Shown: positions 9,017 to 17,707, counted from the first letter of the stretch. The stretch is 64,000 bases of DNA from Blautia massiliensis (ex Durand et al. 2017) (GCF_001487165.1 NZ_LN913006.1:3149860-3213859), one strand, 5' to 3'. Notes: a model not told the origin generated them from the letters alone. Made by a program: numbers and translations.

Positions 9017-9150
9017 TAGCAATGACGTTACATCCTCCCCACCTACTTTGTGACAATTATATAACGTCCTCTATACAGAAATATGCGGTTTTAAGCCATT
9101 TTCGTGGCAAAAAAGCCGCATATTTTTTGTAGCAATGACTTGACATCCTC
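9017..9150 (+). repeat. Pair of 21-bp near-direct repeats flanking a terminator
   Basis: TAGCAATGACGTTACATCCTC at 9017-9037 and a copy at 9130-9150 differ at two positions. The first copy continues CCCACCTACTT, which resembles the right-end sequence (ATGCTCCCACCACTT) of the IS605-type element at 20.7 kb. It may be a relic of an IS200/IS605 end or a duplication at the edge of the accessory island. Confidence 0.5.
9079..9128 (+). terminator. Strong rho-independent terminator after the ATPase/nuclease pair
   Basis: AAATATGCGG (9079-9088) pairs with CCGCATATTT (9116-9125), with an inner GCCA/TGGC stem and a following T-run. It would end transcription of the two-gene unit and is bidirectional in form. 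Confidence 0.75.
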
Positions 9151-9407
9151 GGGACGGTTGTGTCTGGCAGAGAGTATCCCATACGGCATATCCTGAACAT
9201 ATAGAAACGGACAGGATTTTCAGATACGAGCCTTATGATCCTGACATTGATATGAAGATGAATTCAGTTACTGTCAGAGATGCTAGTGCAAATGGCGAAG
9301 CATTCACGCATAATGTAGATAAACAAAAACACAAATATAAAAAGAAGGAGGATTGGGTATGGGATTATTTGATAAGAAGATCTGTGATATCTGCGGAGAG
9401 AAAATAG
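9144..9407 (+). other. Start-less open frame, possible 3' gene remnant
   Basis: The frame from 9144 to the TAG at 9405-9407 is open for 87 codons but has no start or ribosome binding site near its beginning. It contains segments such as RIFRYEPYDPDIDMKMN. It overlaps the start of the next gene in another frame. It may be the tail of a gene truncated at the island edge. I do not recognise it. Confidence 0.25.
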
Positions 9408-10213
9408 GTTTATTAGGCAACAGAAAACTGGATGACGGAAATCTGTGTAAGGATTGTGCAAAAAAATTGTCACCATGGTTTGAAGACCGGCGGCACAGTA
9501 CGGTAGAGGATATAAAACGTCAACTGGAATATCGTGAAAAAAACAAAAAAGCCGTAATGGATTTTTGTATAACACGTCAGATCAATACCAGAAATTACAA
9601 TGTTTTTATTGATGACAATAAGGGGAATTTTACTGTTGCACGGAAGCTGGATGTCAATGAAAATCCGGATATAGTTCCTTTATCCGCTGTTGTGCAGTGC
9701 AGAGTTGATGTAGAGCGACAGCAGAACGAGGAAACATATACAACAAAGGATGGAGAAACCGTAAGCTATCAGCCACCGGTATATAAGTATGAATTTGATT
9801 ATACTATGCGTATTAAGGTAAAAAATCCATGGTTTGATGATATGGATTTTCGTTTGAATACTTTTTCCATAAGCAGCGATAACAGAGGTGAATTGATGGA
9901 AGTGGAGCAGACAGGTCATCAGATCATAGCCGCCCTGACACCAAATGCGGCTGGAATGCAGCAGCCTGGGATGAACATGAACAGCGGAATGCAGCAGTCC
10001 GGGATGTACATGAACAATGGAATGCAGCAGTCCGGAATGAACATGAACAATGGAATGCAGCAGCCCGGGATGTACATGAACAGCGGAATGCAGCAATCTG
10101 GAATGCAGATGAACAACGGAATGCAGCAGCCCGGCAGTTTATGGAAATGTCAGTGCGGTGCAGAGAATACCGGAAGGTTCTGCGAATACTGTGGCCAGCC
10201 AAGACCATTTTGA
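9359..10213 (+). CDS. Two-zinc-ribbon protein with Met/Gln/Asn-rich repeats (DUF4428-like)
   Basis: 284 residues from ATG 9359, with GGAGG at 9347-9351; an in-frame TTG six bases earlier is less likely. The N-terminus GLFDKKICDICGEKIGLLG...LCKDCAKKLSPWF is a zinc-binding C2-C2 ribbon of the DUF4428 kind. The middle domain (about 75-195) is beta-rich. Residues about 199-260 are five and a half copies of an 11-residue unit, GMQQ(P/S)GM(N/Y/Q)MN(N/S). The C-terminus is a second ribbon, CQCG...CEYCGQPRPF. No signal peptide or membrane segment is present, so it should be cytoplasmic. Its role is unknown. Proximity to the sensor operon and to another protein ending in a CEYCGQ ribbon (14053-14577) suggests a shared function. 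Confidence 0.8.
   Translation: MGLFDKKICDICGEKIGLLGNRKLDDGNLCKDCAKKLSPWFEDRRHSTVEDIKRQLEYREKNKKAVMDFCITRQINTRNYNVFIDDNKGNFTVARKLDVNENPDIVPLSAVVQCRVDVERQQNEETYTTKDGETVSYQPPVYKYEFDYTMRIKVKNPWFDDMDFRLNTFSISSDNRGELMEVEQTGHQIIAALTPNAAGMQQPGMNMNSGMQQSGMYMNNGMQQSGMNMNNGMQQPGMYMNSGMQQSGMQMNNGMQQPGSLWKCQCGAENTGRFCEYCGQPRPF
9953..10137 (+). repeat. 33-bp in-frame tandem repeat, about 5.6 copies
   Basis: Units begin GGAATGCAGCAG at 9953, 9986, 10019, 10052, 10085 and 10118 (partial). They encode the Met/Gln-rich tract of the zinc-ribbon protein. Because the unit length is a multiple of three, copy-number change would keep the frame. Confidence 0.9.
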
Positions 10214-10223
10214 GTGATGATAG

Positions 10224-10255
10224 ACAGAGTGGACAGAATTGTTCACTCTGTTTGT
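10224..10255 (+). terminator. Weak terminator-like hairpin
   Basis: ACAGAGTG (10224-10231) pairs with CACTCTGT (10244-10251), followed by a short TTGT. It separates the zinc-ribbon gene from the sensor operon. Confidence 0.4.
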
Positions 10256-10359
10256 GATAACAGGGGTTGAGAATGGATGGTTTCTCTGAAAACTATATAA
10301 TAAAAGAGAGTTTTATAGTATACTTATCACAGATGTGTATTAATGAGAGAGGAATTTTC

Positions 10360-12027
10360 ATGACATACAATAAAAAAAGGGCACTGTCGTATGGAGGAAT
10401 CCTGATAAGTGTATTTCTGGCGTATTTCTGCAGGCTGGGAAGACCGGAAAATGTTTTTATGAGAAATCTCGCAGATCAGTGTCGTAACTGTATTTATCTG
10501 GGAATGTATTGTGCCTGGGTGATTTATCTGGAAAAGCATGTAGTGCATAGAAAAACGCGCAGATGTCTGACTGCAATTGGCTGTCTGATGGTCTTCTGGT
10601 TTTTTGTACGGACAGTAAAATTTCATATTTTTCATGATCCGCTTGGAGAACATATCTGCTGGTATCTGTATTATATCCCGATGATCCTGATTCCGGTCCT
10701 TGGACTGGCAGCAGCGATGTTTCTAGGGGAAAAGGATGGAGAGAAAACAGTCAGAAAAATTATTGCCTTGCTTGCTTTTGCGGTGGTTTTGATCATCAGT
10801 GTTTTTACAAATGATCTGCATCAGCTGGTGTTTCGGTTTTCCGGGCGGCCGCCGCTTTCAGATAGAGATTACAGCTATGGTATTCTTTTTATAGTAATCC
10901 AGGGATGGATCATATTTTGCCTGATATGGATGGAAATCATGCTGATCAGAAAAAGCAGGATTCCGGGAAGAAAGCAATTTTGGCTGCCGGTTATTCCGGG
11001 AATATTGCTTCTGGGATGGAATATCGGGAATTTACTCCGTCTGCCTCTGATCAAAACAATTGCCGGAGATATGACAGCGGTATGCTGCCTTTTGATGGCG
11101 GCAATTTACCAGGGATGTATATTATGCGGCCTGATACAGACGAACAATCGATATTTTGAATTATTCCAGACCTCCGGAGGACTGGATGCAGAGATTACGG
11201 ATGATTCCTTTCAGCGTTATTATCATTCCGGTGATTTTCCTGAGCTGTCACCGGAACTGCGTAAAATTGTAATAAACAGATCAGCTGTACAGGAACAGGG
11301 AATCCGGATCAACCATATTCCTATAAGAGGAGGACATTTGTTCTGGTCAGAAGATATTTCGGTGCTTCTGGATCAGTATCAGGATATCCGGGAACAGCAG
11401 GAGGAGCTGACTGCCAGAAATCGTCTGTTGCAGAAAACCTATCAGAAAGAAGCTGAGCGGAGAAAAACAGAAGAACAGAACCGACTGCTGAACATGATAC
11501 AGAATCAGACAGCCGGGCAGCTGGAATTGCTGTCACAGCTGATGGATGAGCTGGAAAGAACGGAGTCAAGGGAACACTATGACCGGATCTTGGGAAAAAT
11601 CGTGGTTGTTGGTACATATTTAAAAAGAAGAAAAAATCTGGTATTGACACAATATGCATCAGACGGAAATCTGCTTACAATGGAGGATCTCAGACAGAGT
11701 CTTGCGGAATCCTGTGACAGCTTAAAATTATGTAAGATCCGGGCAGCTTATTATGTCGAAAATGGTGAAGTGCAGCTGAATGCAGATGATATACTAAAAT
11801 GCTATGATACCTTTGAATGGCTTGTGGAACGATTGTTTGATACAATGCAGTCTGTTTTTTACCGTGTGTCGCAGATCGATGATGCTTTGCGGATCTCGGT
11901 TCATATTGTAGCAGAAGCAGATCTTCGGGGATTAATGTCAGAAAGACCGGAATTAAATGTGCAGCAGGAAGATGAAAACGAATGGTTTATCGGATGTATC
12001 GTATTCAGAAAGAGAGGCGGAAGATGA
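10360..12027 (+). CDS. Multi-pass membrane sensor protein, kinase-like but without HATPase domain
   Basis: About 555 residues from ATG 10360 (MTYNKKRALSYGG), preceded by GAGAGG; earlier in-frame starts at 10267 and 10279 lack as good a site. Residues 1-260 hold about eight hydrophobic segments in the layout of 7TM-type sensor kinases. A linker and a coiled coil (about 345-395) follow, then a region resembling a dimerization domain, but no N, G1 or G2 ATP-binding boxes are visible and no clear phospho-His motif. It is translationally coupled (ATGA) to a complete histidine kinase. I infer a sensory or regulatory subunit that works through that kinase. The extreme C-terminus (RKRGGR) may be a degenerate kinase end. 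Confidence 0.7.
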   Translation: MTYNKKRALSYGGILISVFLAYFCRLGRPENVFMRNLADQCRNCIYLGMYCAWVIYLEKHVVHRKTRRCLTAIGCLMVFWFFVRTVKFHIFHDPLGEHICWYLYYIPMILIPVLGLAAAMFLGEKDGEKTVRKIIALLAFAVVLIISVFTNDLHQLVFRFSGRPPLSDRDYSYGILFIVIQGWIIFCLIWMEIMLIRKSRIPGRKQFWLPVIPGILLLGWNIGNLLRLPLIKTIAGDMTAVCCLLMAAIYQGCILCGLIQTNNRYFELFQTSGGLDAEITDDSFQRYYHSGDFPELSPELRKIVINRSAVQEQGIRINHIPIRGGHLFWSEDISVLLDQYQDIREQQEELTARNRLLQKTYQKEAERRKTEEQNRLLNMIQNQTAGQLELLSQLMDELERTESREHYDRILGKIVVVGTYLKRRKNLVLTQYASDGNLLTMEDLRQSLAESCDSLKLCKIRAAYYVENGEVQLNADDILKCYDTFEWLVERLFDTMQSVFYRVSQIDDALRISVHIVAEADLRGLMSERPELNVQQEDENEWFIGCIVFRKRGGR

Positions 12028-13367
12028 CTGATTTTGCGGAATGCAGTATGGCAATGCAGGATTTTTTGATGATCCTTCTTGAAATCTGCCTGATTCTGGA
12101 ATTGATCCTTCTGTTGATCAGGATAACCTGTTTTTACGGGAAAAAGAAAATTATAACAGCAGTGACTGTTTTTGCAGTTTCTTTTATGCTTATGGGGTTC
12201 CTGATGAATGATCACAGATATTGCCAGGGGGAAAGCGCATATCAGCTAATGCTCCGGATGTGTCCGGTCAGTGTTTTGATGGCAGCGATGGTGGTATTGT
12301 TGCTTTATCTTTGCTGGGCAATCTGGAGAGAGAGACGCAGATATCACCATTCTCTGTCTTACTGGTCTGTGAATGAAGCTGTTGATGATGTTCCTTGTGG
12401 GGTGTGTTTTTCGGATCCTCTTGGAAGGATCGTTTTATGCAACACCAAGATGCATGAACTGAGCAGGATAATGATAGGCTCCTATCTGCAGGATTATGAG
12501 GCATTGCGGAAAGTAATAAATGGAGGATCCGAAGCAGAGGGACTTCGCAGATTAAACAGTGACAGTAATGTATTTTATTTTCCGGATGATTCCGTCTGGA
12601 TGTTTCAGGAATATCGTCTGCAGGAGCCGGATTGTGCAGGATATCTGCAGACAGTGGCAGTTAATGTATCAGAAATTTATTACAATGGTGAAAAGATCAG
12701 AGCAAATAATGAAAAGCTGGAAATCCTGAATCATAAGCTAGAGGAAATGTATGAAAAAATCGGAGATAAAATAAGAGAGCAGGAGACACTTGCCATGAAA
12801 ATGCAGGTTCATGACAATTTTGGCCGAAGCCTTCTGTCAATACGCAGGATATTGGAAAGAAAAGAAAATCAGGATAAAATGGATGAACAGCTATCTGCAT
12901 TAAAGCATCTGGTCTATATTCTTACAGATTCTTCTGTTGAGAATATGGAAGAATTATGCGCGGATACGATCAGGCATGCAGAAGAACTTGGAATTTATGT
13001 TCAGATCAGCGGGGATTTCCCTCAGCATCCCTCCTACAGGCTGCTGACAGACAGAGCGATCCGTGAATGTGTGACAAATTGTGCCAGACATGCCCATGGA
13101 AGTACAGTTCTGGTGAAGATAGAAAAAGGTGCAAATGAATACAGCATCCGGATAACGAATGATGGAGATGCACCTGAAAAAAATGCAGAAGAAGGTGGTG
13201 GTCTGTCTGCACTGAGAAAAGCTGCGGAGTCGGAGAAATGTATTATGCAGGTTTCTTTTTCGCCGGAGTTTTGTCTGGTGTTGAAAATGCCACTGACAGA
13301 AAGGATGGGAGTCTATGGTACGGATACTGATAGTAGAAGATCAGAGGATCATGCAGAAGTATTTTGA
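12024..13367 (+). CDS. Membrane-bound sensor histidine kinase
   Basis: 447 residues from ATG 12024, which overlaps the upstream stop as ATGA. Three hydrophobic segments lie within the first 100 residues, then a PAS-like region (VPCGVCFSDPLGRIVLCN), a coiled coil, and the phospho-acceptor region MQVHDNFGRSLLSIRR with His263. The ATPase domain has an N-box-like IRECVTNCARHA and a short G-box region (ITNDG, GGGLSALR). This is the layout of HisKA_3/NarX-type kinases that partner with LuxR-type regulators. The response-regulator gene starts inside its last 53 bp. The ligand is unknown. Confidence 0.88.
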   Translation: MTDFAECSMAMQDFLMILLEICLILELILLLIRITCFYGKKKIITAVTVFAVSFMLMGFLMNDHRYCQGESAYQLMLRMCPVSVLMAAMVVLLLYLCWAIWRERRRYHHSLSYWSVNEAVDDVPCGVCFSDPLGRIVLCNTKMHELSRIMIGSYLQDYEALRKVINGGSEAEGLRRLNSDSNVFYFPDDSVWMFQEYRLQEPDCAGYLQTVAVNVSEIYYNGEKIRANNEKLEILNHKLEEMYEKIGDKIREQETLAMKMQVHDNFGRSLLSIRRILERKENQDKMDEQLSALKHLVYILTDSSVENMEELCADTIRHAEELGIYVQISGDFPQHPSYRLLTDRAIRECVTNCARHAHGSTVLVKIEKGANEYSIRITNDGDAPEKNAEEGGGLSALRKAAESEKCIMQVSFSPEFCLVLKMPLTERMGVYGTDTDSRRSEDHAEVF

Positions 13368-13941
13368 AAGTATTATCATGCGGGAACCGGAATTCCGACA
13401 TGTCCAGACAGTTTCGGATGCCTGTGAAGCTGTAAAGATCTGCTCTTACTCGGCAATTGATCTTGTGCTTATGGATGTGCAGACATTTCATAATCATGAT
13501 GGGCTGAGTGCCGGAAAGATCATCAGGGAAAAATATCCATATACAAAGGTATTGGTTGTTACTTCGCTGATCGATCCCAAGGTGCTGGAAAGAGCAAAGA
13601 GCGGATGTGCAGACAGTCTATGGTATAAGGATCACGGTGAAGAGGAAATACGGAGTGTGATCTACAGAACGTTAAATGGGGAGCATGTATTTCCGGATGT
13701 GGCACCGGAGGTGGAACTTAACTGGATCACAAGCGGTGATATCAGTCCCAGACAGCTGGAGATGCTGCGCCTGTATATTCACGGGATGTCATATTCCGAG
13801 ATCGCAAGGAAAATGGACTGTTCTGCTTCTGGGGTGAGATGGAATTTTCAGGAAATGATCGCCAAGGCGGGATACAGCTGCAAAGAGGATCTGATAGCAG
13901 CTGCACTGGAAAGTAAACTGATCGTAACCACACTGAAATAG
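13315..13941 (+). CDS. NarL/LuxR-type response regulator
   Basis: 208 residues. The receiver domain has the acidic pair Glu8/Asp9, phospho-acceptor Asp54 (VLMDVQT), Thr83 (LVVTS) and Lys105 (WYKD). The C-terminal HTH (SPRQLEMLRLYIHGMSYSEIARKMDCSASGVRWNFQ) is LuxR-like. The start at 13315 overlaps the kinase gene by 53 bp, so they are coupled. It probably activates promoters for local or distant targets; none is marked by a visible repeated site here. The following zinc-ribbon membrane protein could be a target. Confidence 0.9.
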   Translation: MVRILIVEDQRIMQKYFESIIMREPEFRHVQTVSDACEAVKICSYSAIDLVLMDVQTFHNHDGLSAGKIIREKYPYTKVLVVTSLIDPKVLERAKSGCADSLWYKDHGEEEIRSVIYRTLNGEHVFPDVAPEVELNWITSGDISPRQLEMLRLYIHGMSYSEIARKMDCSASGVRWNFQEMIAKAGYSCKEDLIAAALESKLIVTTLK

Positions 13942-14052
13942 AAGATCCACAGAATGCAGAAACATATTCGGACAGAGGGAGTTTGGCGTGAGCTGACGGA
14001 GCATTCACAAATATAGCATAAGATTTTGAATAATAGGAAAGAGGAAATAGAC

Positions 14053-14577
14053 ATGAGCGATTTTTTGACAGAAAAAAATAAAAAAACAGGAATACTTGGG
14101 AAACTGAAATGGGTTCTTTGTGGCTTTTTTATACTTTTTTCCCTGGGAGCTATTGGCGCATCGGAGAAGTATATTGGTGAAGGGCGCTGGGGAATGGCAG
14201 CAACAGAGATCATACTTGGATTGCTGTTTCTGTATCCAACCTTCCGGGAAATTCAAAAAGCATTAAAGAAGAAAAAAGCTGGAGAAATTGCCTGCTGGTT
14301 TGAATCCTATGCCCAGAATACTGTCTCATTTGAAAAGTTTGAGCAGGAACTGGGAAAAGGTGCAGTGAAAAAGCTGGAAAAATTTATTGCGGGGGGATAT
14401 ATCCGGAATATCCAGATAGACAGAGAAGGAAATTATATTATGATCACTGCACCGAACAGACGCGTAAATGAGAAGATCTATATTACAGTTACCTGCCCCA
14501 GCTGCGGTGCAAAGAATCAGGTAATAAAAGGTCGTCTGAGCACCTGTGAATATTGCGGACAGCGTCTTACCCCATGA
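14053..14577 (+). CDS. Small membrane protein with C-terminal zinc ribbon
   Basis: 174 residues from ATG 14053 (MSDFLTEKNKK) after AGAGG; an in-frame TTG at 14026 is unlikely. Two hydrophobic segments, LKWVLCGFFILFSLGAIG and AATEIILGLLFLYP, lie near the N-terminus. A charged middle region (about 75-140) looks like a winged-helix-type fold (FEQELGKGAVKKLEKFIAGGYIRNI). The end, CPSCGAKNQVIKGRLSTCEYCGQRLTP, is a four-Cys zinc ribbon. The CEYCGQ ending is shared with the protein at 9359. The orientation of the soluble part is probably cytoplasmic. Function is unknown. Confidence 0.75.
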   Translation: MSDFLTEKNKKTGILGKLKWVLCGFFILFSLGAIGASEKYIGEGRWGMAATEIILGLLFLYPTFREIQKALKKKKAGEIACWFESYAQNTVSFEKFEQELGKGAVKKLEKFIAGGYIRNIQIDREGNYIMITAPNRRVNEKIYITVTCPSCGAKNQVIKGRLSTCEYCGQRLTP

Positions 14578-14996
14578 CAAAAGACACCTTTCGGATCTGC
14601 CCTGTTAAAGATAAAATCCTTGTGCAATATGCTCAATGCATAAAAAGGATATTTTATAAACAAAATTATATAAGTTGCATATAACTAACGCATGCAGCAT
14701 AACAGAAGTTGTACAAATATCCGTACATCCATAGACGATTGGGATGAAATCATAGAATAAATTTATAAAAATAGCTAATAAAACTGGATAATATGTTCAA
14801 ATTATGGTACATTTATTGTAGCGGTCAGAGGAAATACTGCGGCCTTTTTTGGGACCGGGATTTTCGAAGGGCTGAACAAATAACAAAGAACTTATTTATT
14901 TGGTTTTATTGTTTCTTTCCTGGGAGTGCAGAGAAGGAGGGAACGGATAAGAGCAGATAATCATAAGGATATAATCTTTATAAGGAAGGTGAGCAA
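14578..14996 (+). other. 419-bp intergenic leader before the rnfC2 operon
   Basis: This stretch is AT-rich and has no convincing coding frame. I looked for a tetrahydrofolate riboswitch, T-box or SAM riboswitch core and found none of their conserved stretches. A CCTTTTTTGGG run near 14845 is not preceded by a strong stem. A long 5' leader or promoter region for the folate-linked operon is likely, but no element can be named. Confidence 0.5.
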
Positions 14997-16961
14997 TTGG
15001 AAAACTATACTAAGTACAAGCTGAAAAGCAGTGATGAGCTTGCATCAGTGCTGAACGGCAGGGACAATCTGTTTGTAATCGCCTGTAACAAGTGTTTCAA
15101 GGAATTTGAGACCGTTGACGAACCGGATTGCGAGGAATTCCTGAAATTTGCTGCGGAGCAGGGAAAAACCGTCACAGGCAGTGCGAAATTCGATTTTCTG
15201 TGCAACAAGATGCACACAGAAAGAAAATTACAGGATCTGCTGCCGGAAGGTACAGAGAATGTAGTTGTGATCTCCTGTGGTCTTGGTATCCAGACTGTTG
15301 CAGATCTGACCGGTAAGCCGGTGATCGCAGCAAGTAATACCCTTAACTACAGAGGCCATCACGGCATGGCACTTACCAAAAAGAGCTGTGATGCATGTGC
15401 ACAGTGCTATCTGAACATTACCGGAGGCGTCTGTCCTATCGTCGACTGTTCCAAGAGTCTTGTGAATGGACAGTGCGGCGGAGCAAAGAACGGGAAATGT
15501 GAAGTGGATCCTAACAAGGACTGCGCATGGGAGAAGATCTACCAGAGACTGGCAAAACAGGGTCGTCTGGAAGAGTTCCTGAATCAGCCGGTACAGGTAC
15601 GTGATTACTCCAAGGTTAACTTTAAGGTGATCAATGATTACGTGAAGTCTATCAGAGAGGACAGACTGAATGGATACTATGGTGGCGTTCATCCGTCAGA
15701 GCATAAGGAATTCAGCGAGCATATCGATCTGAAGAAATTCCCGGATCCGAAGACGGTTGTGATCTCCATGTCCCAGCATCTTGGTGCACCTGCCAACCCG
15801 ATCGTGGAAGTAGGCGACACAGTAAAGGTTGGACAGAAGATCGGAGAAGCTGCCGGATTTATCAGCGCACCGGTACATTCTAGTGTAAGCGGAACCGTAG
15901 TTGCTGTTGAGCCACGTATGCATGGTACAAGAGGCAGTGAGGTGATGGCAGTTGTCATCGAATCCGACGGAAAAAATACTCTGCACGAATCCGTACAGCC
16001 ACATAAAGCCCTGGACGAACTTACACCGGATGAGATCATTGAGATCGTAAAAGAAGCCGGAATCGTTGGTATGGGTGGTGCAGGTTTCCCGACCTGTGTC
16101 AAGCTGAAACCTGCAAAACCGGTTGATACCATCCTTCTCAACGGATGTGAGTGTGAGCCATATTTAACAGCAGACCATAAGGTTCTCCTTGAGTTTGCTG
16201 ATGATATTATTTTCGGTCTGAAAGCGATCCTTAAGACAACAGGTGCTGAGAAGGGCATCATTGTCATCGAGGATAACAAGCAGGATGCGATCGAATTAAT
16301 GCAGGAAAAAGTTGCCGATATCGGAAATATGGAAGTTTTTGTTGCAAGAACCAAATACCCGCAGGGTGCTGAGAAAACTCTCATCAAGCGTGTCATGGGC
16401 AGAAAGGTTCCAAGCGGCGGCCTTCCGGCAGATGTTGGCGTTATCGTAGATAATATCAGTACTGTAAAAGCGATCTCCGATGCGATCCAGAAGGGTATGC
16501 CGCTGATCGAGCGTGTTGCAACCGTAACAGGCGAGAAGATTAAGAATCCTGGCAACTTTATCATCAAGATCGGTACCAGCGTAAAAGAGCTGATCGATTA
16601 CTGCGGTGGATTTACAGATGACGATGTTCTGGTCAAGATGGGCGGACCTATGATGGGATTCCCTCTGAACACTCTGGAGGTACCTATGATGAAGGGCTCC
16701 AACGGTATCATCGCCATTGATACAGATGAGACCAAAGAGCAGCCATGTATCAAGTGCGGACGCTGTGTGGACGTATGTCCGATGGAACTTTCTCCTCTGT
16801 ATTTCGTAAAATATGCGAAAGAAGAGAACTGGCAGGGCATGAAGGACATGAATGTCATGGACTGTGTTGAGTGCAGATGCTGTCAGTATATCTGTTCTTC
16901 CAAGATTCCGATCATTAACAGTATCAAAGCCGGAAAAAATGCAGTAAGGGGGATGAAGTGA
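14997..16961 (+). CDS. rnfC2: RnfC2-like electron-transfer subunit with N-terminal MetV-like domain
   Basis: 654 residues, starting at TTG 14997 after AAGGTGAG. Residues about 1-200 are a paralogue of the MetV protein encoded next door, with the same cysteine cluster (CDACAQCYLNITGGVCP...CSKSLVNGQCGG). Residues about 240-560 match RnfC/Nqo1: a biotinyl-like sandwich (SAPVHSSVSGTV) and the FMN/NADH region (VGMGGAGFPTCVKL, LLNGCECEPYLTAD). Two [4Fe-4S] motifs (CIKCGRCVDVCP, CVECRCCQYIC) end the protein. In Acetobacterium woodii, RnfC2 (about 71 kDa) passes NADH electrons to MetVF, and this length agrees. It is a cytoplasmic subunit of methylene-THF reductase, not part of the membrane Rnf complex. 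Confidence 0.88.
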   Translation: MENYTKYKLKSSDELASVLNGRDNLFVIACNKCFKEFETVDEPDCEEFLKFAAEQGKTVTGSAKFDFLCNKMHTERKLQDLLPEGTENVVVISCGLGIQTVADLTGKPVIAASNTLNYRGHHGMALTKKSCDACAQCYLNITGGVCPIVDCSKSLVNGQCGGAKNGKCEVDPNKDCAWEKIYQRLAKQGRLEEFLNQPVQVRDYSKVNFKVINDYVKSIREDRLNGYYGGVHPSEHKEFSEHIDLKKFPDPKTVVISMSQHLGAPANPIVEVGDTVKVGQKIGEAAGFISAPVHSSVSGTVVAVEPRMHGTRGSEVMAVVIESDGKNTLHESVQPHKALDELTPDEIIEIVKEAGIVGMGGAGFPTCVKLKPAKPVDTILLNGCECEPYLTADHKVLLEFADDIIFGLKAILKTTGAEKGIIVIEDNKQDAIELMQEKVADIGNMEVFVARTKYPQGAEKTLIKRVMGRKVPSGGLPADVGVIVDNISTVKAISDAIQKGMPLIERVATVTGEKIKNPGNFIIKIGTSVKELIDYCGGFTDDDVLVKMGGPMMGFPLNTLEVPMMKGSNGIIAIDTDETKEQPCIKCGRCVDVCPMELSPLYFVKYAKEENWQGMKDMNVMDCVECRCCQYICSSKIPIINSIKAGKNAVRGMK

Positions 16962-16962
16962 T

Positions 16963-17583
16963 ATGTTGATTACCCAGTTAAAAGCAAAAGAAACTATCGT
17001 ATCACTGGCAGCCGGAAAGAAAGTTTTTATCATCAACTGCCATGGATGCAAGGAAGTTCGTTTTCCGGAAAAAGAAGCTGTTGAACTTCAGAAGGAGCTT
17101 TCCGCTGAAGGAAATGTGACAGGGATCATGACAACGGATTATATCTGTAATCCGGAAAATATGCAGTTACGTCTTCAGAAACACATGGATAAGATCAGGG
17201 AAGCGGATCTGGTCCTGGTATTCTCCTGTGGTGTTGGTGTACAGACCATCGCAGAATATCTGGAAGACAAGATGGTATGCGCAGCCTGCGATACATACCC
17301 GGTACCTGGTTTCCAGGGTGTAACACCGTTAGAATATAAATGTGACCAGTGTGGTGAGTGTTATCTGAACCTTACCGGCGGGATCTGCCCGATCACAGCA
17401 TGCTCCAAGAGTCTTGTCAACGGCCAGTGCGGCGGTTCCAAGAATGGTAAATGCGAAGTTGACAGTGACATGGAGTGTGGATGGGAGCGCATCTACAGAC
17501 GTCTGAAAGAGATCGGACGCCTTGACGCACTGAAATGCCCGACACAGATCCATAATTTCGCTACAGATGATGAAGTGAAATAA
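16963..17583 (+). CDS. metV: MetV, zinc/iron-sulfur subunit of methylene-THF reductase
   Basis: 206 residues, starting 2 bp after the rnfC2 stop, so coupled to it. It matches the methylene-tetrahydrofolate reductase C-terminal-like (MetV) family: an N-terminal NCHGCKEVRFP and CNPENMQ region, a Rossmann-like centre (VLVFSCGVGVQTIAE), and the signature CDQCGECYLNLTGGICPITACSKSLVNGQCGG. It pairs with MetF and RnfC2 for reduction of methylene-THF to methyl-THF in acetogenesis. The protein closely resembles the N-terminal domain of the preceding gene, an evident duplication. Confidence 0.9.
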   Translation: MLITQLKAKETIVSLAAGKKVFIINCHGCKEVRFPEKEAVELQKELSAEGNVTGIMTTDYICNPENMQLRLQKHMDKIREADLVLVFSCGVGVQTIAEYLEDKMVCAACDTYPVPGFQGVTPLEYKCDQCGECYLNLTGGICPITACSKSLVNGQCGGSKNGKCEVDSDMECGWERIYRRLKEIGRLDALKCPTQIHNFATDDEVK

Positions 17584-17707
17584 TAAGCAAAGATTTATTA
17601 AGAAGCCAAATTAAATTATGATACGGTTCACCGGAAATATTCCGCAATGTATGCAGCAGAGCAGGTGGACCGTACCCCAAATTTTAAATGATTGGAGCAA
17701 ATATAAT

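Noticed and set aside
14578..14996. Tetrahydrofolate riboswitch or T-box in front of rnfC2
   Set aside because: None of the conserved core stretches could be found by eye, and no strong terminator stem is present.
15689..16567. Long open frame antisense to rnfC2
   Set aside because: It mirrors the codon bias of the strongly supported sense gene, has no ribosome binding site and gives no recognisable protein.
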